Part shown: positions 1 to 6,494 of the stretch, piece after piece
Layout of the letters: each line of letters opens with the position of its first letter
Position numbering within the stretch: position 1 is the stretch's first letter
DNA from: DASZHC01 sp035938215
GTDB taxonomy: Bacteria; Verrucomicrobiota; Verrucomicrobiia; Chthoniobacterales; JAFAMB01
Assembly (NCBI GenBank): GCA_035938215.1
Contig: DASZHC010000126.1
Location: 1-6,722 of the forward strand
Length of the DNA: 6,722 bases
Direction of reading: 5' to 3'
The notes under the pieces: generated by a model
What the model was told of the DNA's origin: nothing
Databases searched by the model: none
The model's input: only the letters and a program-made list of their open reading frames with translations
Translations under genes and position numbers: made by a program

Positions 1-296
1 CGCCAATTCGCAAACGGGTCCGGGCATTCCTGTTTCTCGCAGGCACGCCGAAAAAACGCGCGCAGGCAGGCAAATCTTCTACGGACAGTAGCGACGGTCA
101 GCTTGCGCAACCCGACCATGTCCTCGAGATATTCTTTCAACGAGGCCAAAGACACCTCGCTGACGGCGACATCAGCTTTGAGCCATTTCCGAAAATCCCT
201 CAGATCGGCCGCATAGGCTTGCACGCTATGCCCCGAAAGCTGCCGCTCCAGGGCACAGAACCGTAAGAACTCACCGACCGCTACGCCGAACTGCAT
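1..296 (-). CDS. Tyrosine recombinase/integrase, N-terminal part (cut by window edge)
   Basis: Ninety-eight codons are visible, reading leftward from ATG at 296 with no stop before the window edge. The protein begins MQFGVAVGEFLRFCALERQL and continues with the pattern of an N-terminal core-binding (SAM-like, phage_int_SAM/XerC-XerD type) domain. That pattern is a short helix with FLRFC (about residues 10-14), then SxxSVQAYAADLRDFRKWL-like text at about 22-41, then LKEYLEDMVGLRKLTVATVRRR at about 56-77. Spaced Tyr/Asp/Leu followed by a 'lt..Tv.rrl..lraFf' segment is typical of the DNA-clamping domain of XerC/D-like recombinases. The catalytic domain (R-H-R-Y) would lie left of position 1 and cannot be checked. 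The start is supported by AGGAGAG about 4-10 bases upstream (around 301-307 on the minus strand). It is divergent from the methyltransferase-glycosyltransferase gene. The presence of an integrase marks the segment as mobile. It could be one of a multi-recombinase set or a stand-alone invertase/integrase. Confidence 0.8.
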   Translation of the reverse strand, partial: MQFGVAVGEFLRFCALERQLSGHSVQAYAADLRDFRKWLKADVAVSEVSLASLKEYLEDMVGLRKLTVATVRRRFACLRAFFRRACEKQECPDPFANW

Positions 297-300
297 TTCG

Positions 301-307
301 CTCTCCT
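301..307 (-). promoter_or_regulatory. Ribosome binding site of the recombinase gene
   Basis: On the minus strand the sequence before ATG 296 reads AACAGGAGAGCGAAATG. The AGGAG core lies about 6 bases from the start codon. This is the strongest Shine-Dalgarno match in the left part of the window and fixes the start of the otherwise untracked partial gene. Confidence 0.7.
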
Positions 308-424
308 GTTACCGGATGGCGAGAGTTTGCCGGCTCGAAATAGCAGACGCCATAGCGTTCTCTAATGCAACTGTAAGGCTAGTGCCGTCTCCAAGTTCAC
401 GTATTCCGTTGTTTTGACCGGCGA

Positions 425-446
425 GTTGCAGATAACTAGGAATTAT
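425..446 (+). repeat. Left copy of the inverted leader repeat (IR-L), includes the RBS
   Basis: AGATAACTAGGAATTAT (430-446) is identical to the reverse complement of 6327-6343, and both copies are preceded by GTTGC (425-429 here, with a 2-base gap difference). The AGGA at 438-441 is the apparent ribosome-binding site of the downstream gene. The core ATAACTAGGAATTAT has imperfect dyad symmetry (outer ATAA/TTAT, 10 of 15 positions self-complementary). In both copies the last block runs into ATGC at the start codon. Functions compatible with this are a shared translation/transcription leader, an operator, or a recombination site for the nearby recombinase. Confidence 0.8.
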
Positions 447-447
447 G

Positions 448-1806
448 ATGCGAGACGAACTTAAGGAAAAATATGAGTCCTTCTATCGTGATCAGGTGGA
501 TCCCTGGGACTATTGGAAGTCAGAGTATGAGATTCGCAAATATCAAGATCAAATCTCGTTGGTTTCGCAATTTGGAACCCCGAGACATGTACTAGAAATC
601 GCATGTTCTACGGGCGCCCACACGAAGCTCATTCACGAAGCATTTCCCGAAGCGAAAATCGTCGCCGTCGATATTTCCTCTGCTGCCATTGCTCGCGCGT
701 GCCAGAATGTGAATGCGCCCGGATCGGTCGCCTTCCACGCGGTGGACATATTTTCGTTTGCCGAGACACTCAAGGCTCGGTCAATAGACGCGATATTTTG
801 GTCGGAGGCGTTCGACTTTCTTCATGAGAACTGCACATTTTCAGAATTCTCTCGGCTCGTGAGCCGTCTAAACATTTGCCTCGCTCCGGAGGGCATACTT
901 TGTATCTCCCACATCGTACCAAATCCGCTCTCATACCCGGTGATCGACGCTGGTCAGAAGAATGTCCGCGTTTTTCATGAGTTGATCTGCGATTATTTTC
1001 GTCAAGCGGTTTGTTCGACCAATACGCTTCGGAAAGCGGAAGTTGATTCGATATATCGCCACGAAATAAAATTGTATCGGCCCCGACTGCTCGTGCCCCC
1101 TACTACGGGTCGCGACGAGATTTGCATCGATCTCGTCGATGTCGTCATTCCAGCAAGGGATGAGGTCAAAACAATAGCTGAGGTAATCACCAATATCCGG
1201 CGGGCACCCCGGGTCGGTCGCGTAATAGTAGTGGACAACGGATCGGTGGATGGAACCGGCGAATTGGCCGCGGCAGCCGGCGCCTCCGTCGTCCATTGCT
1301 CGGAACGCGGATACGGCCGTGCCGTCAAGCGCGGCGTACAGGAAGTCGAGCGCCGGTGGGTGCTAAAGCTGGATGCAGACATAGAAAATACGAAGCCGGC
1401 ATGGGTCGAACTTCTTATCGACTGCGCAACACGCGAAAAGTCCCCGCTGGCCAAGACATATTGGACAGCGTCGCTTGAGGATCCTGACCGCGTAACCAAC
1501 TTCACCGCAAAGCCGGCATTTCGAATATTTTTTCCGGAACTGCTGTTCTTGCGCAGCCCGCTGAGCGGAATATATCTGTTCGATAAATACGCATTTGATT
1601 TCCGTCAACTACCCAACGGTTTTTCGTTCGATATCGCAATGTTAATAAGCGCTTTAAGAGAAGCGCAAATGATCAGTCAGGTCGAAATCGAAACAGTCCG
1701 GCACGCGACAATCGCGAATGGCAAACGCACGTACCAACACTACCATAACATGAGCGAGGAAGTGCTCCGCTATATCGTTGAGGCCGGCATTGCGCGCCTT
1801 CAATGA
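448..1806 (+). CDS. Fused NodS-like SAM methyltransferase and GT2/GT81-like glycosyltransferase
   Basis: The product is about 452 residues in two domains. Residues 1-215 look like a class I SAM methyltransferase of the NodS-like group: DPWDYWKSEYEIRKY near 18-32 is the family's N-terminal signature, VLEIACSTG (48-56) is motif I for SAM binding, and VAVDIS (72-77) carries the acidic residue that binds the ribose. Residues 228-452 look like a GT-A glycosyltransferase. They have VVIPARDE (232-239), VVDNGSVDGT (261-270), RGYGRAVKRGV (287-297) and the DXD metal/nucleotide-sugar motif LDAD (D309, D311). PLSGIYLFDKY (371-381) and FSFDIAMLI (392-400) recall glucosyl-3-phosphoglycerate synthase-type (GT81) enzymes. 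No signal peptide or membrane segment is seen, so it should be cytosolic. Substrates cannot be read from the sequence; a sugar-containing metabolite or surface glycan is the natural guess. ATG 445 and ATG 448 are adjacent. I chose 448 because it has the same 6-base spacing from AGGA as the SIR2-STAND gene, whose leader is identical. The next gene follows within 25 bases, suggesting an operon. Confidence 0.85.
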   Translation: MRDELKEKYESFYRDQVDPWDYWKSEYEIRKYQDQISLVSQFGTPRHVLEIACSTGAHTKLIHEAFPEAKIVAVDISSAAIARACQNVNAPGSVAFHAVDIFSFAETLKARSIDAIFWSEAFDFLHENCTFSEFSRLVSRLNICLAPEGILCISHIVPNPLSYPVIDAGQKNVRVFHELICDYFRQAVCSTNTLRKAEVDSIYRHEIKLYRPRLLVPPTTGRDEICIDLVDVVIPARDEVKTIAEVITNIRRAPRVGRVIVVDNGSVDGTGELAAAAGASVVHCSERGYGRAVKRGVQEVERRWVLKLDADIENTKPAWVELLIDCATREKSPLAKTYWTASLEDPDRVTNFTAKPAFRIFFPELLFLRSPLSGIYLFDKYAFDFRQLPNGFSFDIAMLISALREAQMISQVEIETVRHATIANGKRTYQHYHNMSEEVLRYIVEAGIARLQ

Positions 1807-1831
1807 GCTGAGCGGCAATTCCGACCGCAAC

Positions 1832-2674
1832 ATGTGGTGCATAGGACGCGCCAGAATTGACATCCCGAGAATGCGTCTGGTCGCGCCGTCCAAGAAGCCC
1901 ATCATTGTTGCCGAAAATCTCGCCGGTCGAGATATTGCTTTTGTAGCAGATCCGTTTCGAGTAGCCGTGAATGGGACCACTTATGTTTTTGCCGAGGCCT
2001 GGAGCCGGTCGGGGCAACGCGGTCAGATTGCGGCCTTCAGGTTGAACAGGCGCAATCAAGTCGTGGATTCGAGCATCGTCATGGCTGAACCCTTTCACCT
2101 TTCTTATCCCTGTGTGTTCAAACAAGGCGGTGAATACTACATGCTACCCGAGGCATGGGAATCTGGGACACTTTTCCTTTACAAGGCGCGGACCTTTCCA
2201 TGGCATTGGGAGCGCTTTAGAATTCTCATGGAACTTGATTACGCAGATCCGCAAATATTCTTTCATAACAATGCTTGGTACATCTTTCTGAATACCGATC
2301 CACTGGTTAACGCAAATACGTCCGTCTTCTGGGCCGAGTCCCTCCTGCAAAAATGGCATCCACACCCACAAAATCCTATGATTAACGGTGATCGCCTCCT
2401 GGCGCGATCCGCCGGTCCGCTCATCCGAAGTCGCGGACGAATTTTTCGGTTCTCTCAGGATTGCCGGAAGCGATATGGGCATTGCGTTTTTGCATCCGAA
2501 ATCATCGAGCTTTCGCCTTTCAGTATTCGCATTATACCGATCGGACGGGTTGAACTCGACCGACCCGAATGGGCACGTAGCGCTTTTCATCATCTGGATG
2601 TATTTTTTGAGAACGGTGTTCATTACGCGTTATTTGACGGATACACTGGAGCGATCGAGCCACAGGCGCAGTAA
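1832..2674 (+). CDS. GINT1-like/GH43-like beta-propeller protein, probable glycan-active partner
   Basis: A protein of 280 residues from ATG 1832. It matches the bacterial family related to the non-GT beta-fructosidase-like (five-bladed propeller) part of plant glucosamine inositolphosphorylceramide transferase (GINT1). Visible family marks are FVADPF (37-42), EPFHLSYPCVF (86-96), MLPE (104-107), ADPQIFFHNNAWYIF (138-152), WHPHPQNP (175-182), RSAGPLI (192-198), FRFSQDCRKRYG (205-216), HHLDV (253-257) and a closing DGY. Repeated acidic 'ADP' turns are typical of GH43/GH62/GH32-like propellers. The domain seems complete. No signal peptide is seen, so a secreted hydrolase is unlikely and a role beside the preceding glycosyltransferase is inferred. 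The true start is uncertain. ATG 1832 lacks a clear Shine-Dalgarno, TTG 1790 has GAGG 6 bases upstream, and TTG 1778 is also in frame; both TTGs would overlap the preceding gene and suggest translational coupling. The conserved W-x-I-G begins at residue 2 of the ATG form. Its last 45 bases overlap the convergent SIR2-STAND gene. Confidence 0.75.
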   Translation: MWCIGRARIDIPRMRLVAPSKKPIIVAENLAGRDIAFVADPFRVAVNGTTYVFAEAWSRSGQRGQIAAFRLNRRNQVVDSSIVMAEPFHLSYPCVFKQGGEYYMLPEAWESGTLFLYKARTFPWHWERFRILMELDYADPQIFFHNNAWYIFLNTDPLVNANTSVFWAESLLQKWHPHPQNPMINGDRLLARSAGPLIRSRGRIFRFSQDCRKRYGHCVFASEIIELSPFSIRIIPIGRVELDRPEWARSAFHHLDVFFENGVHYALFDGYTGAIEPQAQ

Positions 2675-5600
2675 GCCCAAGCAGAACTCCTGAGATGAAG
2701 GCGCGGCATAGACCATGTCGTAGACGATACCAAGCTCGCGAAGCTGGCTCTGATCCTGAAGGAAGAGCCAGGAAAAAAAAGATTCGCATTGGTACTGCAC
2801 GTCCCCAGCACCGGGCGCAACCTCCAAGGTTCGAATATTCGTTCGCCTGCGAGTCGGAAAGTGCATCTTATTGAAGAATTCATCTAATAAACGCGGCGAA
2901 TGCCTTTCGAATCCTGCGAGAACGCGATCGTACCAGTCAACCAATTCATTTCCGAGGACGGTAGGCTCCAAAGTGGTCAGCACCTTTGCGGGAAATTCCT
3001 GCGCTAGCCAGTTCGCCGCCAGAAGCGCCATTTTCTTGCGATTCATCGACGAATCGGCCAGCCAAGTTGAAATGCACGGGAGCACGCCGCTTTCCGGCGT
3101 AAAGAATTGGGCTTCCACACGGGCCAGAACCGCGAGCGGAACCAAATTAAACGAAAACGGATCCTTATCGTTCAGGCTAAGATAGAATTCCGCGAAACGC
3201 TCTTCAAAACGCGCTATCCACCCTGACATCTTCACGCGACATTTTGCTACAAGATCCCGGTCGTTCGCGGATATTCGAAAAAGCGCGTGTTCGACGATGC
3301 CCAGTGCAAAATCAATGTTGAAGGCTTCTCCCCGTTCGACGATACGGTCGAGTAATTCAAGGACCGAGACACTATCCTGGGTCCAAGCTCTAATTAGTGC
3401 CCATTGAACGATCCGATATTCGATCTGGTATGCAAACAGCCGAACCCCATGGACGTCTTTGCTTGGTTCGACGCAAATGCTGGAAAGAAATAAGACGGCG
3501 TCCAGATTTCGCGTTAAGACGTCGGGCGAGGTATTGTCCAGGATTGCGCGCACCGCGGCGCCATAGTGGACGACGTCTTTTCTAGAATTTTGCCACGGAT
3601 AGAAGATACCGTCCGAACCGTAATTGGCGCCAAAGAACAACGGACCCTCAAGTTCGATGACGTCGTTAAGAGCGTTCGCAATGATGGCGAGGTCTACGCC
3701 GCCCGGCAATTCCGCGATGGCATCCGTGAGCAGGTGTCGCATTCCACGCAACGCGGCCGATTTATTGGCCGCCGTACCGAAACCAACCGCGAAATAATAG
3801 ACAAGCCCGGAGGCCACCGCGTTCTTCTCGATGGTTCCATCCCTCGCCGCGTCGAGGATCATTGAATTCAGCTTTTCCAGCGATCCGAAATTTCTGGCAT
3901 GGAACAGGAGGCAACTTACGCTTCGGCGCCGGATGCCGGCATCGCCATCAAAGAGTCCCCTGATCGCGTAAGGCAACACTCCTTCGGCCTCGAAGCCGAG
4001 GTCGAGAACGAGCGTCGTCGTGGAGGTATGACTGTCGTTAACCAGAGCTAGCGTACTGATCGCGTCCTCCCCCGATTCGAAGACCACTTCGCGAAGAATG
4101 TCCCTGCCGAACGCTGCGATCGCTTGGTCAGGATGACGGACAAGGAGCGCGATTTCACGGCGACGTTCAATCTCGTTGGTGGAAATATATTCCATCACGA
4201 ATGCGCTCTTCAGGCCTTGATAGAAGGAGTAGTGCGCATCCCGAAATCGATTCAGATTCGTCTTAACGAAATCTGGAAATGTGATCTTCTCAGCGGAGAA
4301 TATCTTATAGTGCAACCGCAATCCGATTAGATATTCATAAAAGCGTTCGTATGTGAACTTGAAGCGCGTTGACACATTCTCCATTGGGGAGATGACGTTT
4401 TCGTCCTCCAAGATAGTCAACGGGTTTTCAGCGTGACGCCGCCCGGCCATTTGCTGCTGGGCGAGCAAAGCCAAGTTGCTGTCTGTGCGCACCGCACGAT
4501 AGAAGAAGATGTCGTTGGCGTCACCGTGCTCTAGGAGATGCTCCAATCGTTGGTCGATCAGACAATCCAAGAAATCGATCAGCGGTGTTTGCTGGTAGCG
4601 TCGGCGCAGCGCGTCCATTACTTCGCGGAAGACTAGGACCGCGGGCGCGAACTGAGGAAGAACCGAGCCGCGATAAGCCTCGGAGATGAACCGAAGCATC
4701 AGAGGGTCGCGAATGTGCTCTCGCAGTGAAGCGGATAGAGACTCGTATTCAGATCTTAATTGGAATGCATCGCAGTAATATTTATAAGCCGATCTGGCTT
4801 CGGCGGCACTGAATTTCGAGAGCAGGAACGCCTTGCTATCGGAGTAGAGGCCGAGGGGAAGATCGTTTGACGGATTCATGCGCGCGTCCCAGAACACGCG
4901 CCGGCATGAATAGATGAATCGGATGTTGTCCGGCAACTTATTCGCTAGACTCTCGAGTTCGTACCGGATCACAAGGGGATCAATGGAGATGCTCTCATTC
5001 AATGCGTCAATCAGAATGAACAGCAGGGCGCCTTTGCGATCGAGAGTACTGCCGATCTGCCGCAACATGGATTCCAATTTGGCGGTTTCAACGGCTAGGT
5101 CCAGCGCTAACTTCGCGCTCAGCGACCCGGTGCTTTGAAAACTCTGCGCGTCGTAGTAAATGTACAGATTGTCGCCGTTGGTAGCGTTGCTCTCATAAGT
5201 CTGAAACAGCAAAGTCGACTTGCCGCTTCCCGATTCGCCGACAATTGCTAAAATTCGCGCGCCAGAGCGCTTAAACGTCTCGAAATCAGGTCCCGTATCT
5301 GGACGGAGAATTGTACGGAGAGACACGCCATCTCTACCAATGTCGCTGCGGTGCGCGCGGTTCAGATATCGCGCGCGCGCGGGTGATGATGCATTCTGAA
5401 CGCATTCACGGAGCGCCCACCGCGAATTGAACACCAGACCCGAGCCCGCATTGCGCAGAAAACTCGCGAACGTGGCCTCGAATGCCGGATTCCTCGCGGA
5501 GAACGTCTCTATGAAGTCGGAGACGAATTCGGAGAAGGTCTTTGGAAGCCAGTAGAACTCACGTTGGCTGATTTGCGCGAAGCGATCTTCAATCGGATTG

Positions 5601-6325
5601 ACTGGCGCCACCACGAAAACCGGGTATTGCGATCCGCTTCGGATCAGTAATCGCAAGATCGGTGCGTCGTGGAGCCCGTAACCGATGAACAAAGTCGTTC
5701 TATCAAGCAATTTGATGAGCTTTTCCTCAGTGAACTCGTCGAAAGGCATTTCCTGCGGGTCGAAAATCGGACTATTCGATGCTAAGTCGCCGAAGAGCTT
5801 AACGACCACCGGTGCTCCTTTGTGCGCATGGCGCGGGATTGCCTGAAATATCTGTGTGATCTCGCTAATGACGGCTGATTTTCTTAGCGAGAAGGCCTTA
5901 GGATCCCTTTCTGGCGCGTTTTTCGTGACTGCGGATAGCGCCTTGAACATCAAATCATCGAAATTCGTCGTCAGGTACATTGCCATATTGACGGCGGGAA
6001 ACAGGCTCATCGTTGCCGAAGCAAGCTGAAGGTGCGAAATGCCGGGATTGCCGTAAAGATAGGACGCCAAACGAAAGGAAAGGGTCGACTCCCGTTCCCA
6101 ACTCCTGAGGACATTCAAAAAATCATTCATGCGGTTGTCGGTGTCTTCGATTCCTTCGTCGTGCAAAACGCGACCGATCAGCGTTTCGAAATCGGGAAAG
6201 GGTGCATCGTCCTGCGACCCTTCGGCGGAACTGCCTGCGCCCAGAAAAACCAGTATGTCGCCTTCCGATTGCAGCGTGTTCACAAGGTGCACAATCGGAT
6301 TCGTCCTGACTGTCGCGCGATGCAT
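2630..6325 (-). CDS. SIR2-STAND NTPase, Avs5-like antiphage defence protein
   Basis: A protein of 1231 residues. Residues 20-290 form a SIR2-like domain: VFLGAGSSAE (26-35) for NAD binding, PFPDFETL (42-49), YLTTNFDDL (117-125) with the catalytic-type Asn121, KLFGD (176-180), and FIGYGLHDAPILRLL (213-227). In the family KLFGD normally reads KLHGD, so Phe178 replaces the expected catalytic His. Residues about 325-680 form a STAND-type NTPase: Walker A GESGSGKST (363-371, Lys369), Walker B LLFILIDALNE (434-444, Asp440, Glu444), a sensor-like IRFIYSCRR (468-476), RDPLMLRF (539-546), and a winged-helix-like FKFTYERFYEYL (655-666). Residues about 700-1231 are helix-rich, possibly HEAT-like, and fit a ligand-sensing region. 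Known SIR2-STAND proteins (Avs5 type) sense phage proteins, oligomerise and deplete NAD+. Here that role is inferred from architecture. No membrane segment is seen. The start at 6325 has AGGA 6 bases upstream inside the inverted leader repeat. It converges with the propeller gene and overlaps it by 45 bp. Confidence 0.88.
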   Translation of the reverse strand: MHRATVRTNPIVHLVNTLQSEGDILVFLGAGSSAEGSQDDAPFPDFETLIGRVLHDEGIEDTDNRMNDFLNVLRSWERESTLSFRLASYLYGNPGISHLQLASATMSLFPAVNMAMYLTTNFDDLMFKALSAVTKNAPERDPKAFSLRKSAVISEITQIFQAIPRHAHKGAPVVVKLFGDLASNSPIFDPQEMPFDEFTEEKLIKLLDRTTLFIGYGLHDAPILRLLIRSGSQYPVFVVAPVNPIEDRFAQISQREFYWLPKTFSEFVSDFIETFSARNPAFEATFASFLRNAGSGLVFNSRWALRECVQNASSPARARYLNRAHRSDIGRDGVSLRTILRPDTGPDFETFKRSGARILAIVGESGSGKSTLLFQTYESNATNGDNLYIYYDAQSFQSTGSLSAKLALDLAVETAKLESMLRQIGSTLDRKGALLFILIDALNESISIDPLVIRYELESLANKLPDNIRFIYSCRRVFWDARMNPSNDLPLGLYSDSKAFLLSKFSAAEARSAYKYYCDAFQLRSEYESLSASLREHIRDPLMLRFISEAYRGSVLPQFAPAVLVFREVMDALRRRYQQTPLIDFLDCLIDQRLEHLLEHGDANDIFFYRAVRTDSNLALLAQQQMAGRRHAENPLTILEDENVISPMENVSTRFKFTYERFYEYLIGLRLHYKIFSAEKITFPDFVKTNLNRFRDAHYSFYQGLKSAFVMEYISTNEIERRREIALLVRHPDQAIAAFGRDILREVVFESGEDAISTLALVNDSHTSTTTLVLDLGFEAEGVLPYAIRGLFDGDAGIRRRSVSCLLFHARNFGSLEKLNSMILDAARDGTIEKNAVASGLVYYFAVGFGTAANKSAALRGMRHLLTDAIAELPGGVDLAIIANALNDVIELEGPLFFGANYGSDGIFYPWQNSRKDVVHYGAAVRAILDNTSPDVLTRNLDAVLFLSSICVEPSKDVHGVRLFAYQIEYRIVQWALIRAWTQDSVSVLELLDRIVERGEAFNIDFALGIVEHALFRISANDRDLVAKCRVKMSGWIARFEERFAEFYLSLNDKDPFSFNLVPLAVLARVEAQFFTPESGVLPCISTWLADSSMNRKKMALLAANWLAQEFPAKVLTTLEPTVLGNELVDWYDRVLAGFERHSPRLLDEFFNKMHFPTRRRTNIRTLEVAPGAGDVQYQCESFFSWLFLQDQSQLRELGIVYDMVYAAPSSQEFCLGLLRLWLDRSSVSVK

Positions 6326-6326
6326 A

Positions 6327-6350
6327 ATAATTCCTAGTTATCTACGCAAC
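6327..6350 (-). repeat. Right copy of the inverted leader repeat (IR-R), includes the RBS
   Basis: The minus strand reads GTTGC (6350-6346), GT, then AGATAACTAGGAATTAT (6343-6327), identical over 17 bases to the plus-strand sequence at 430-446. TCCT at 6332-6335 is the complement of the AGGA ribosome-binding site, which lies 6 bases from the SIR2-STAND start codon at 6325. An in-frame TAA inside the repeat rules out an upstream extension of the protein. The copy is inverted with respect to the left one and sits at the same position relative to its gene. Confidence 0.8.
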
Positions 6351-6483
6351 GGAGGTGCGCATCACGTGTGCCTTTCCAGCACGGTCATTTAGTGTACCTA
6401 TTTTTCAACCCTAGGTAAGGGCTTTCTCAGTGCACCCCCCAGATTTCAGGATTTATAGTCCACATAATCCGCCGCACACCCCC

Positions 6484-6488
6484 GGGAG
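6484..6488 (+). promoter_or_regulatory. Ribosome binding site of the Bug-family gene
   Basis: GGGAG at 6484-6488 lies 6 bases before ATG 6495, a good Shine-Dalgarno match and spacing. It supports this start, which also begins a proper signal peptide. Confidence 0.6.
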
Positions 6489-6494
6489 TACGCC

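Larger units (their letters stand above)
297..447. other. Divergent intergenic region between recombinase and methyltransferase-glycosyltransferase genes
   Basis: This 151-base gap must hold the 5' signals of two divergent genes. It contains the recombinase Shine-Dalgarno at its left end and one copy of the inverted leader repeat at its right end. A TTGACC at 414-419 looks like a plus-strand -35 box, but no -10 box at 16-18 bases fits before the start codon, so no promoter is called. ATGGCG (316-321) and CGCCAT (348-353) form a 6-bp inverted pair with a 26-base loop, which is weak. No tRNA or conserved RNA was recognised. Confidence 0.5.
6326..6494. other. Divergent intergenic region between SIR2-STAND and Bug-family genes
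   Basis: A 169-base gap holding the right leader repeat, then unassigned sequence with several short A+T-rich runs (for example CTATTTTTCAACC near 6398-6410 and TTTATAGTCCACATAAT near 6452-6468). CCCTAGGTAAGGG (6409-6421) can pair only 4 bp and is not called a terminator. CATAAT or TATAGT could serve as a -10 box for the Bug gene, but no good -35 box pairs with them. The junction between acquired DNA and core sequence probably lies in this gap, though no direct-repeat attachment site is visible. Confidence 0.4.

Noticed and set aside
414..446. A sigma-70 promoter using TTGACC (414-419) and a -10 box inside the left repeat.
   Set aside because: The candidate -10 boxes GATAAC and TAACTA sit only 11-13 bases away, AATTAT is 21 bases away and overlaps the start codon, and the right copy has no matching -35 box.
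1751..1834. A frameshift splitting a single large methyltransferase-glycosyltransferase-propeller protein.
   Set aside because: The glycosyltransferase domain reaches its natural end before the stop at 1806. The propeller frame is closed by a stop at 1751-1753, and both parts look complete.
2388..3865. Plus-strand open frames opposite the SIR2-STAND gene (for example 2871-3185 and 3566-3865) and minus-strand frames opposite the glycosyltransferase.
   Set aside because: Their translations are low-complexity, rich in Arg/Ser, show no family motif, and lie antisense to strongly recognisable proteins.
6342..6362. A six-codon reading frame (MRTSVA, minus strand) ending inside the right leader repeat, with AAAGG 8 bases upstream, as a possible leader peptide.
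   Set aside because: The left leader has no matching start codon in the equivalent frame, and a six-codon frame is expected by chance.
6409..6421. CCCTAGGTAAGGG hairpin as a terminator.
   Set aside because: Only a 4-bp stem with no following T-run in either useful direction, and no gene ends there.
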